From the NCBI RefSeq assembly GCF_900090305.1, contig NZ_LT607751.1, forward strand, positions 2,852,001 through 2,916,000: a stretch of 64,000 bases of DNA, given 5' to 3'. Each line of letters starts with the position of its first letter. The stretch's first letter is position 1. This DNA is from Micromonospora siamensis (GTDB taxonomy: Bacteria; Actinomycetota; Actinomycetes; Mycobacteriales; Micromonosporaceae). The notes below the pieces were generated by a model. It ran no database searches, had not been told where the DNA came from, and worked only from the letters and a program-made list of their open reading frames with translations. Below, piece after piece: positions 35,610 through 42,670 of the stretch. The translations under genes were made by a program, and so were the position numbers.

Positions 35610-36656
35610 GTGCCCACCGTCGCCGTGCGACCCACCCGGGCCGGCAGCCCGAGCCGTCGCGGCACCGGCCGCCGCGTCGCGGTCGCCTCGGCGGCTGCCC
35701 TGCTGCTCGCCGCCGCGCTGCTCGCCAGCCTGGCGCTGGGCAGCCGGACCCTCCCGGTGAGCCAGGTGTGGGCCGCCCTGGTCGCCCCGGACGGCGGGGA
35801 CGCCACCACGATCGTCCGGGAACTGCGGCTGCCGCGTACCGCCCTGGGCCTGGTCGTCGGGCTCGCCCTCGCCCTGGCCGGGGTGCTCTTCCAGGCCGTC
35901 ACCCGCAACCCGCTCGCCGAGCCGCGCATCCTCGGCGTCAGCGCCGGCGCGTCCTGCGGCGTGGTGCTCGCCATCGCGGTCTTCGGCGTCGGCACCCTCT
36001 CCGGGTACGTCTGGTTCGGCGTCGCCGGCGCGCTCCTGGCCGGCCTGCTGGTCCTCGCCGTCGCCAACGGCACCCGCGAGGGCGCCGCCCCGGTCACCCT
36101 CGCGCTGGTCGGCGCGGCCCTCGACGCCAGCCTCGCCGCCGTCGTGTACGCGCTGCTCAGCATCGATGCCCGCACCTTCGAGGAGTACCGGTTCTGGGTG
36201 GTCGGCGGGCTCACCGGACGGGACGTCGGCGTCGCCGGGCAGGTGCTCCCGTTCGTCCTCGCCGGGACCGCCCTGGCCGCCCTGGTCGCCCGCGGCCTCG
36301 ACGCGCTCGCCCTCGGCGACGACGTCGCCCGGGCCCTCGGCAACCGGACCGGGCTGGTCCGCCTCGGCGCCGGGGGCGCCGGCGTGCTGCTCACCGGCGC
36401 CGCCGTCGCCGCCGCCGGACCGATCGCCTTCGTCGGGCTGGCCGTGCCGCACCTGGCCCGGGCCATGGTCGGCGCCGACCACCGGTGGACCCTGCTGGTC
36501 GCCGGGCTGCTCGGGCCGACCCTGCTGCTCGGCGCCGACATCGCCGGCCGGCTGGTCGCCCCGCCCGGCGAGATCCCCGCCGGCATCGTCACCGCCCTGC
36601 TCGGCGCCCCACTGCTCGCCCTGCTCGTCCGCCGCGCCCGGGTGGTGACCGCGTGA
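35610..36656 (+). CDS. Ferric-siderophore ABC transporter permease (FecCD family), first
   Basis: A 348-residue FecCD permease with about ten hydrophobic segments. LPRTALGLVVGLALALAGVLFQAVTRNPLAEPRILGVSAGA is, in pieces, the diagnostic FecCD/BtuC block near residues 72-112, and GPIAFVGLAVPHLAR near 270 is the ATPase-coupling loop. With the next permease it forms the membrane channel that moves ferric siderophore into the cytoplasm. The start is GTG at 35610 behind AGAGGGG. Two iron boxes lie directly upstream. Confidence 0.93.
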   Translation: MPTVAVRPTRAGSPSRRGTGRRVAVASAAALLLAAALLASLALGSRTLPVSQVWAALVAPDGGDATTIVRELRLPRTALGLVVGLALALAGVLFQAVTRNPLAEPRILGVSAGASCGVVLAIAVFGVGTLSGYVWFGVAGALLAGLLVLAVANGTREGAAPVTLALVGAALDASLAAVVYALLSIDARTFEEYRFWVVGGLTGRDVGVAGQVLPFVLAGTALAALVARGLDALALGDDVARALGNRTGLVRLGAGGAGVLLTGAAVAAAGPIAFVGLAVPHLARAMVGADHRWTLLVAGLLGPTLLLGADIAGRLVAPPGEIPAGIVTALLGAPLLALLVRRARVVTA

Positions 36657-37738
36657 CCGCGCTGCTGCCGGCCGGAGCGCCGCCGACCGGTGACGGCGCC
36701 CCGACCATCGCACCGGCCGGACGGGTGCTGCTGCGGGTCGGGCCGGTCGTCGTGCCGTTCCGCCGACGGCCGGTGACGGTGGCCGCCGTGCTGCTCGGGC
36801 TGCTCGCCGTCGCCGTGGTGCTCAGCCTCTCGGCCGGCACCCCGTACGTCGCCCCGGCCGACGTGCTGCGCGCGCTCTCCGGCGCCGGCACCCCGTACGA
36901 CCTGGTGGTGCTGGACCTGCGACTGCCCCGCGCGGCGCTCGCCGCACTGGCCGGGGCGGCCTTCGGGATGGCCGGCACGCTGATCCAGAGCGTGGCCCGC
37001 AACCCGCTGGCCAGCCCCGACGTCATCGGCGTCACCCAGGGCGCCGGACTGGCCGCCACCGTCGCCCTCACCACCGGCGCGGCGGCGGTGCTCGTCGCGC
37101 CGGCCGCGCTGCTCGGCGGGCTGCTGGCCGCCGCCCTGGTCTTCGCCCTCGGCGCACGACACGGCCTGGCCGCCCAGCGGTTCGTGCTGGCCGGCGTGGC
37201 CCTCGCGTTCGCCTTCCGGGCGTCGACCGAGGTGGTCATGCTCGCCGCCGACCCGATCGACGGCCTGCGCGCCCAGCTGTGGCTGATCGGCACCCTGGCC
37301 GGCAAGGGCTGGTCGGAGGCCGCCTGGATCGGCGTCACCCTGGCCGTGCTGCTGCCCGTGCTGGCCTGGGCCGGCTGGGCCCTGCGCAGCACCACGCTCG
37401 ACGACGACACCGCCCGCGGCCTCGGGGTACGCCCCGTCGCCCGGCGGATCGGCCTGGCCGCCACCGGTGTGCTGGTGGCCGCGATGGCCACCGCCCAGGT
37501 CGGCGCGGTCGACTTCGTGGCGCTGGTGGCGCCGCAGGTGGCCCGCCGCCTGGTCCGCGCCGAGCGCCCGCCGCTGGTCTGCGCGGCGCTGCTCGGGGCG
37601 CTGCTGCTGGTCCTCGCCGACCTGGCCGGCCGCCGGCTGTTCGCCCCCACCCAACTGCCGGCCGGCGTGCTCACCGCGGCCATCGGCGGCCCGTACCTGA
37701 TGTTCCTGCTGCTGCGGAACCGAGGAAGGCGGTCGTGA
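36653..37738 (+). CDS. Ferric-siderophore ABC transporter permease (FecCD family), second
   Basis: A 361-residue FecCD permease, the partner of the preceding one. LPRAALAALAGAAFGMAGTLIQ and SVARNPLASPDVIGVTQGAGL form the family block, and VGAVDFVALVAPQVARRLV the coupling-loop region. A 45-residue Pro/Ala-rich leader precedes the first helix, longer than in the first permease. The GTG at 36653 overlaps the first permease stop (GTGA), so the two are translated as a pair. Confidence 0.93.
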   Translation: MTALLPAGAPPTGDGAPTIAPAGRVLLRVGPVVVPFRRRPVTVAAVLLGLLAVAVVLSLSAGTPYVAPADVLRALSGAGTPYDLVVLDLRLPRAALAALAGAAFGMAGTLIQSVARNPLASPDVIGVTQGAGLAATVALTTGAAAVLVAPAALLGGLLAAALVFALGARHGLAAQRFVLAGVALAFAFRASTEVVMLAADPIDGLRAQLWLIGTLAGKGWSEAAWIGVTLAVLLPVLAWAGWALRSTTLDDDTARGLGVRPVARRIGLAATGVLVAAMATAQVGAVDFVALVAPQVARRLVRAERPPLVCAALLGALLLVLADLAGRRLFAPTQLPAGVLTAAIGGPYLMFLLLRNRGRRS

Positions 37739-38637
37739 CCGCGATGCTGTCCACCCGCGACCTGGTCGCCGGCTACGACGAGCGGACCGTGCTCGACGGG
37801 CTCGACCTCGACCTGCCCACCGACGCGTTCACCGTGATCGTCGGAGCGAACGCCTGCGGCAAGTCCACCCTGCTGCGCACCATGGCCCGGCTGCTCACGC
37901 CCTGCCGGGGCGCCGTGCTGCTCGATGGTGCCGCCATCCGGGACCTGCCCACCCGGGACGTGGCCCGGCGGCTCGGCGTGCTGCCGCAGAACCCACTGGT
38001 GCCCGAGGGGATCACCGTCGCCGACCTGGTCGGCCGCGGCCGGCAGCCCCACCAGCGGTGGTGGCGACAGTGGTCCGCCGAGGACGGCCGGGCGGTGGAC
38101 ACCGCGATGGCCATGGCCGACGTGGCCGGGCTCGCCGACCGCCCGGTCGACACCCTCTCCGGCGGGCAACGCCAGCGGGTCTGGATCGCCATGGCGCTCG
38201 CCCAGGACACCGAGGCGCTGCTGCTGGACGAGCCGACCACCTTCCTCGACCTGGCTCACCAGGTGGAGGTGCTGGACCTGCTGCGCAGCCTCCGGGCCGA
38301 ACGGGGCCGCACCGTGGTGGCCGTGCTGCACGACCTCAACCAGGCCGCCCGGTACGCCGACCACCTCGTCGCGATGCGCGCCGGCCGGGTGGTCGCCGCC
38401 GGACCGCCCCGCGAGATCCTCACCGCCGGCCTGGTCCGGGAGGTCTTCGGGCTCGACTGCGTGGTGGTGCCCTGCCCGGTCAGCGGCGCCCCCCTGGTGG
38501 TCCCCGCCCTCACCCAGACCCCGGCCGCCACCGCCCCGGCGACCCCTTCCACCAGCTCCCCGGCCGCCCCGGCGGTCCGTTCCACAAGCGACGACGCGGA
38601 ACCGCCGCGCGTCGGCACGTACCCGAAAGGACTCTGA
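37735..38637 (+). CDS. Ferric-siderophore ABC transporter ATP-binding protein
   Basis: A 300-residue ABC ATPase that powers the FecCD permease pair. GANACGKST is Walker A (near residue 38), VDTLSGGQRQRVWIAMALAQ the ABC signature, LLLDEPTTFLDLAHQ Walker B and VVAVLHDLNQAARYADH the switch His. I chose the GTG at 37735, which overlaps the permease stop and follows GAGGAAGG; an ATG nine bases later is also possible. After residue 260 there is a Pro/Ala/Ser-rich tail of about 40 residues not needed for the fold. Confidence 0.93.
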   Translation: MTAMLSTRDLVAGYDERTVLDGLDLDLPTDAFTVIVGANACGKSTLLRTMARLLTPCRGAVLLDGAAIRDLPTRDVARRLGVLPQNPLVPEGITVADLVGRGRQPHQRWWRQWSAEDGRAVDTAMAMADVAGLADRPVDTLSGGQRQRVWIAMALAQDTEALLLDEPTTFLDLAHQVEVLDLLRSLRAERGRTVVAVLHDLNQAARYADHLVAMRAGRVVAAGPPREILTAGLVREVFGLDCVVVPCPVSGAPLVVPALTQTPAATAPATPSTSSPAAPAVRSTSDDAEPPRVGTYPKGL

Positions 38638-39581
38638 TGCGTCGACTCGCCGCCGCCCTCACCGCGGCCCTGTTCCTCGGCGTCGGCCTCACCGCCTGCG
38701 GTGAGAGCGACCCGGTCGCCGGCACCGCCACAGGCGAGACCCGGGAGATCACCCACGCCATGGGCACCACCCGGGTGCCGGCCGCCCCGAAGCGGGTCGT
38801 GGTGCTCGACACCGACAAGATCGACACCGCGCTCTCGCTCGGCGTCACCCCGGTCGGCGCGGCCACCGCCGGCGAGGCGCGCAGCTGGCCCACCTACCTC
38901 GGCGAGGAGAAGCTCGCCGCCATCAAGGAGGTCGGGGTGCTCACCGAACCCGACCTGGAGGCGATCAACGCGCTGAAGCCCGACCTCATCCTCGGCAGCA
39001 GGTTCCGCCAGGAAAAGTTCTACGACGAGCTCGCCGCCATCGCCCCGACCGTCTTCACCGAGAAGGTCGGCGTCACCTGGAAGGAGAACTTCCTCCTCGA
39101 CGGCCAGGCCCTCGGCCGGCAGCAGCAGGCTCGCGACCTGCTCACCGCGTACGAGCAGCGGGCGAAGGAGTTCGGCGCGTCGCTGGGCGACGCCGCCGCC
39201 CGCCAGATCTCCATCGTGCGGTTCATCCCCGGCAACATCCGGGTGTACGGCCCCGACTCGTTCTCCGGCATCGTCATCGGCGACACCGGGCTCGGCCGCC
39301 CCCAGCGGCAGCTCCTCGACGGCAAGGAGGACCGCCGCTTCGACCTGGTCAGCCCCGAGCGGATCAACGAGGTCGACGGCGACGTCATCTTCGTCACCGC
39401 GTACGGCGAGAAGGCGGCCGGTGAGCAGGCGAAGGTCACCGGCGGCAGCCTCTGGCAGCGGCTCTCCGCGGTCCGGGCGGGCAAGGCGCACCCGGTCTCC
39501 GACGAGGTCTGGATGACCGGCATCGGCGTCGGCGCCGCCAACAAGATCCTCGACGACCTGGCAAAGCACCTGACGCCCTGA
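38637..39581 (+). CDS. Iron-siderophore substrate-binding lipoprotein
   Basis: A 314-residue solute-binding lipoprotein. The signal peptide ends at the lipobox LTAC (Cys21). Class III binding-protein features follow: PKRVVVLDTDKIDTALSLGVTPVG, INALKPDLILGS and the long linking helix. It captures ferric siderophore (hydroxamate or catecholate type cannot be told apart) and delivers it to the FecCD pair. Its ATG shares one base with the ATPase stop, so all four genes form one operon under the two iron boxes. No siderophore synthesis gene is nearby, so the ligand may be foreign or made elsewhere. Confidence 0.93.
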   Translation: MRRLAAALTAALFLGVGLTACGESDPVAGTATGETREITHAMGTTRVPAAPKRVVVLDTDKIDTALSLGVTPVGAATAGEARSWPTYLGEEKLAAIKEVGVLTEPDLEAINALKPDLILGSRFRQEKFYDELAAIAPTVFTEKVGVTWKENFLLDGQALGRQQQARDLLTAYEQRAKEFGASLGDAAARQISIVRFIPGNIRVYGPDSFSGIVIGDTGLGRPQRQLLDGKEDRRFDLVSPERINEVDGDVIFVTAYGEKAAGEQAKVTGGSLWQRLSAVRAGKAHPVSDEVWMTGIGVGAANKILDDLAKHLTP

Positions 39582-39627
39582 CCCCGCTCTTCGCCCGCCC
39601 CGCCCGCGCGGCCCGCGCGGCCCCGCC

Positions 39628-39706
39628 CAAGATCGCGCTTGATCCAGGAAGTAGTGGCCTCCTTCCGCGCCGGAGGCCACTGTTTCCATGTTCGAGCGCG
39701 ATCTTG
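39628..39706. repeat. ~80-bp imperfect palindrome, copy 1
   Basis: The outer arms CAAGATCGCGCT and AGCGCGATCTTG (12 bases, perfect) enclose inner arms AGTGGCCTCC and GGAGGCCACT around a short loop, with GGAAG/TTTCC pairing in between. A close relative lies at 40798-40878, on the other side of the DUF559 gene. It also lies 47 bases beyond the siderophore-binding gene and could terminate that operon. Confidence 0.85.
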
Positions 39707-39744
39707 TGGGCGAAGCGGGATCCCGCCGGCGGGGCGACGGGGTG

Positions 39745-40743
39745 TCACGTCCGGCCTCGGTGACCTCTGGCCCGGAGGGCGGCGCGGACCTCGGCGAGGA
39801 AGCCTTCGAAGTCCTCCCGGAGACGTTTGCCAGTCACATGCAGCACGATCCAGTCGCCGCCGATCAGTTGGTTGAGGCGGCGGCGGTCCCGGTGGAACTG
39901 CTCGGCATCGTCGTGCCACAGCCCGTCGTACTCGACGGCGACCTTGAACTCCGGCCAGGCCAGGTCGAGCCTGGCGACGAAGCGGGTCCCGTCGGCCACG
40001 ACCCACTGGGTCTGCGGCCGGGGCAGCCCAGCCAGCACCAGACGGGCCCGCGTGCGCGACTCCTGGGGGGACTCGGCCCCCGCGTCGGCGAGGTCGACGG
40101 CACGTAACAGGGACCGCCAGCCCCGCCGTCCGGCCCGGGCGAGCGCGTACTCCCGCAGCGCCGGGATCCCGACCAGTCGACGGGCCAGCAGCCCGTCGAG
40201 GATGACGACCGCCTCCACCACATCCAACCAACCGGACACGTCCCAGCACGTACGCGGAACTGTGGTGACCAGCAGCCCGTCCTGGTCGCAGACATCGTCC
40301 GGATCAACCTCCGCCCGATGGACCCGCAGCCCAGAGGCCGGGCCCCGCCGCGCGCCGACTCTGGTCCCCCTGGTTGTCGGAGCGAGGAGCTCCGGCTCCC
40401 CGCCGGTGGCGCTTAGTGCGTCGCGCGACGGCTGATCCGACCCGCAGACGGTGGGCACCAGGACGTCCACCGGTTCCCGCGGCTCGACCTTGCCGACCCG
40501 GTAGAGAGCCGCGGCGGAGCGACCGGCGACAGCGGTGCCGGGAGGCACGAGCCAACGGGTGACCGCCCGGCAGCGATCGCGGTGTGAGACCGGCAGTAGT
40601 GCGTCGGCGTAGACGTCCCGGAACAGGTTGCGCCAGGCCGTGCTGCGTAGATCGTTGCGGGTCAGCAGACCCTGGGACACGGCAACCGATCCGCGGAAGA
40701 TCCGGCCGCGCAGTTGGGGAGGTCGTCGGGGCGCCTTCGGCAT
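39745..40743 (-). CDS. DUF559 / AbiEi-antitoxin-like domain protein
   Basis: A 332-residue soluble protein common in high-GC actinomycetes. The N-terminal part (RIFRGSVAVSQGLLTRNDLRST, then AWRNLFRDVYADA) resembles the small AbiEi-type winged helix found in type IV toxin-antitoxin proteins. The C-terminal part (RLDLAWPEFKVAVEYDGLWH, then DRRRLNQLIGGDWIVLHVTG) is a DUF559/Vsr-like nuclease fold with the expected Asp and E-Y-D-G residues. Whether it cuts DNA is unknown. No partner toxin is adjacent. The gene is bracketed exactly by two copies of an ~80-bp palindrome. The ATG at 40743 gives MPKAPRRPPQLRG. Confidence 0.75.
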   Translation of the reverse strand: MPKAPRRPPQLRGRIFRGSVAVSQGLLTRNDLRSTAWRNLFRDVYADALLPVSHRDRCRAVTRWLVPPGTAVAGRSAAALYRVGKVEPREPVDVLVPTVCGSDQPSRDALSATGGEPELLAPTTRGTRVGARRGPASGLRVHRAEVDPDDVCDQDGLLVTTVPRTCWDVSGWLDVVEAVVILDGLLARRLVGIPALREYALARAGRRGWRSLLRAVDLADAGAESPQESRTRARLVLAGLPRPQTQWVVADGTRFVARLDLAWPEFKVAVEYDGLWHDDAEQFHRDRRRLNQLIGGDWIVLHVTGKRLREDFEGFLAEVRAALRARGHRGRT

Positions 40744-40797
40744 GCGGGCCACGCTGCCAAATTCGCTCGCCTGGAGTCGACCCCTGTGGACAACCCT

Positions 40798-40878
40798 GCA
40801 AGATCGCGCTTCAACATGGAAGTAGTGGCCTCCCTGGCGGCGGGAAGCCACTACTTCATGGATCGAGCACGATCTTGC
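40798..40878. repeat. ~80-bp imperfect palindrome, copy 2
   Basis: GCAAGATCGCGCT (40798-40810) pairs with AGCACGATCTTGC (40866-40878) with one mismatch; the inner arms AAGTAGTGGC and GCCACTACTT pair perfectly. About 50 of the 80 bases are the same as in copy 1, including the block GGAAGTAGTGGCCTCC. It lies 55 bases upstream of the DUF559 start and 36 bases beyond the stop of the next gene. Confidence 0.85.
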
Positions 40879-40913
40879 GGAGCGGAGCGGGGCGGGGCGG
40901 GGCGGTTTGGTGG

Positions 40914-41558
40914 TCAGGCGGCGGTGGACCAGATGGCGCGGAAGGCGGCCGCCTCGCCGGCCAACCACTGCTCCACCTGGTCGGGCTTGACCGCCTCCGG
41001 CATGCGGTGGGCCTCGCCCCGGCGGACGTCGACCAGGACCGGCTCCGCGTGCGGGAGCACCGCGTCCATGTGTCGGGCCATCAGGTGCAGGGTGGCCAGG
41101 GCGGCCTCCTCGCTCGGCGGCGCCTCGTCGAAGTGCAGCCGGATCGCCTCGGCGCGGCCGTCGGCGTACCGGACGCCGAAGTGGGGGTTGATCTTCACTG
41201 GCAGGTCACCGAGCATCGCCAGGGCGTCGCGGGTCTGCGCCAGGTCGACCCCGGCCGGGTCGCCGAGCGAGCGGAGCCAGCTGGTGGCCCCGGGCACGAG
41301 GGCCTGGTAGAGCGGCTTCCAGCGGGGCTTGACCAGGTCGGGCACCTGCTCGAGGTGGGTGCCGCCGGTGTGGAAGGCGACGTCGGCCTTCAGCGCCTTG
41401 ACGAACTGGCCGTGCGGGTTGAAGCCGTGGCGGCTGGCGCGCTGCTTGCGCAGGCCGCCGACGAAGGTGGCCTTGGTCGGCCCGGTGCGGTCGACGTACC
41501 GGGTGAAGCCGAGGAGCGTGGCGTAGGGGGTGAGCGGGGCGGAGGCGGGCGCGGTCAC
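40914..41558 (-). CDS. Protein of unknown function
   Basis: A 214-residue soluble protein that I do not recognise. It has no signal peptide or membrane segment. It contains FTRYVDRTGPTKATFVGGLRKQ near 18-39 and KINPHFGVRYADGRAEAIRLHFDEAP in the C-terminal half, the latter suggesting beta strands, with two helices at the end. GGGAGG lies six bases before the GTG at 41558. Upstream is a strong inverted repeat (41583-41606), so it probably has its own regulated promoter. It reads toward the palindrome-flanked DUF559 gene. Confidence 0.6.
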   Translation of the reverse strand: MTAPASAPLTPYATLLGFTRYVDRTGPTKATFVGGLRKQRASRHGFNPHGQFVKALKADVAFHTGGTHLEQVPDLVKPRWKPLYQALVPGATSWLRSLGDPAGVDLAQTRDALAMLGDLPVKINPHFGVRYADGRAEAIRLHFDEAPPSEEAALATLHLMARHMDAVLPHAEPVLVDVRRGEAHRMPEAVKPDQVEQWLAGEAAAFRAIWSTAA

Positions 41559-41582
41559 GGGCGTCCTCCCAGTTCAGGAGCG

Positions 41583-41606
41583 CTATTAGTACATACATTC
41601 TAATAG
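41583..41606. promoter_or_regulatory. Operator-like inverted repeat CTATTAG-N10-CTAATAG
   Basis: Two seven-base arms pair perfectly across a ten-base, A/T-rich spacer. The site is 25 bases upstream of the GTG of the unknown gene at 40914-41558 and is one of the most AT-rich short stretches in the window. A dimeric repressor site overlapping the -10 is the likeliest reading. Confidence 0.5.
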
Positions 41607-41631
41607 ACGGGGCTGACATCGCCCAGGGCAC

Positions 41632-41668
41632 AAAAAGGGCCGCCCGGACATCCTGGGCGGCCCTTTTT
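41632..41668 (-). terminator. Strong bidirectional terminator after the FkbM gene
   Basis: AAAAAGGGCCGCCC and GGGCGGCCCTTTTT form a perfect 14-base stem with a nine-base loop. It begins 17 bases beyond the FkbM stop. The A/T ends give a T-tract in both directions, a classic intrinsic terminator and the only one in the window of this form. Confidence 0.9.
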
Positions 41669-41684
41669 CGAGTCTGATGGATCG

Positions 41685-42527
41685 TTACGACCGCAGACCG
41701 ACCTGTGGCGTGCGTGACGCATAGACGTAGTACGGCACCCAGGGGCGACCGTCGACGGGCCGGGTTCGAATGGTGAAGCCAGCACCGCGTAACAGCTCGA
41801 CCACTCCCTTGAAGGTGCGCTGCCACTCCCGTCCTGGCTGGTCGGCCAGAAAGTCGTGGCAGGAGACCGCCAGGTGGCGCACCGCGCTCAGGGCCTCCAC
41901 CGACCCGCGAAGCGCCGGCAGTTCCGCCCCCTCGATGTTCATCTTGAGCAGGTCGACACGACGCAGGTCGTACGCGGACATGACCTCCGCGAGGGTGCGA
42001 CCGCGGACCGGCACACCCGCCGACGCGTCGGTGGTCAATCCGTTGACCACGTGTCCCTGGTCGTCGTCATTCTCCAGGTGGACCGTTCCCGGGGTGTCCA
42101 CGATCGCGCACTCCACCGGGGTCACGTTGGTCAGCCGGTTGAGGGCGACGGTACGACGCAGGCAGTCGAACGTGCGCGGATGCGCTTCGATCGCGACGAC
42201 CCGGCCATGCTCCCCGACCAGTCGGGAGAAGAGACGGACCTCGCCGCCGATGCCGGCCCCGACGTCGAGGACGGTGTCGCCCGGCTGTGGCCGGTAGGCG
42301 TGGAGGAAGAAGTCCTCAGCCTCTCGATCCTGCCGGTCCGGCGTGAGCGGCGTGAGGAAGGTGTTCACCAGGGTGCCGGTCGGATGCCGGTGGATCCAGG
42401 CGCCATCGTCGTATCGCACACGGCAGGGGATTCCGCGCGCGGAGTAGTAGGCACCGCCGATCCGCGCCGTCAGGCGCGGACCGACCCGCCTGGTCAACAG
42501 GTCCACCATCTGCCGTTTGCCAGCCAT
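41685..42527 (-). CDS. FkbM family methyltransferase
   Basis: A 280-residue SAM-dependent methyltransferase. DTVLDVGAGIGGEVRLFSR (84-102) is the SAM-binding motif I, VVAIEAHPRTFDCLRRTVALN motif II, and VDLLKMNIEGAELPALRGS the FkbM hallmark. Family members O-methylate sugars, polyketides or other metabolites. I chose the ATG at 42527 with GAGGAGAGGG before it; an ATG 24 bases upstream lacks a ribosome site. Codon use is a little less GC-biased than its neighbours. It stands alone, with its own terminator, so its substrate cannot be guessed from context. Confidence 0.87.
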   Translation of the reverse strand: MAGKRQMVDLLTRRVGPRLTARIGGAYYSARGIPCRVRYDDGAWIHRHPTGTLVNTFLTPLTPDRQDREAEDFFLHAYRPQPGDTVLDVGAGIGGEVRLFSRLVGEHGRVVAIEAHPRTFDCLRRTVALNRLTNVTPVECAIVDTPGTVHLENDDDQGHVVNGLTTDASAGVPVRGRTLAEVMSAYDLRRVDLLKMNIEGAELPALRGSVEALSAVRHLAVSCHDFLADQPGREWQRTFKGVVELLRGAGFTIRTRPVDGRPWVPYYVYASRTPQVGLRS

Positions 42528-42670
42528 ACCCTCTCCTCGCTCGACGGGCACGCCGGCGCCCGCCGAGCTCCGGAAGTGTCGTCCCCGCTATTGGAGAAAC
42601 GACAGGGACCACCCGACCGTGACGCGAGAAGCAGGCCAATTCGGACACCTGTAACAGGCGTCGACCGAGG

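Noticed and set aside
39745..40743. Complete type IV toxin-antitoxin system
   Set aside because: The AbiEi-like N-terminus is present but no AbiEii-type nucleotidyltransferase toxin is adjacent on either side.
41755..41780. GGTTCGAAT string resembling a tRNA T-arm
   Set aside because: It lies inside the FkbM gene, and no matching acceptor, D or anticodon arms surround it.
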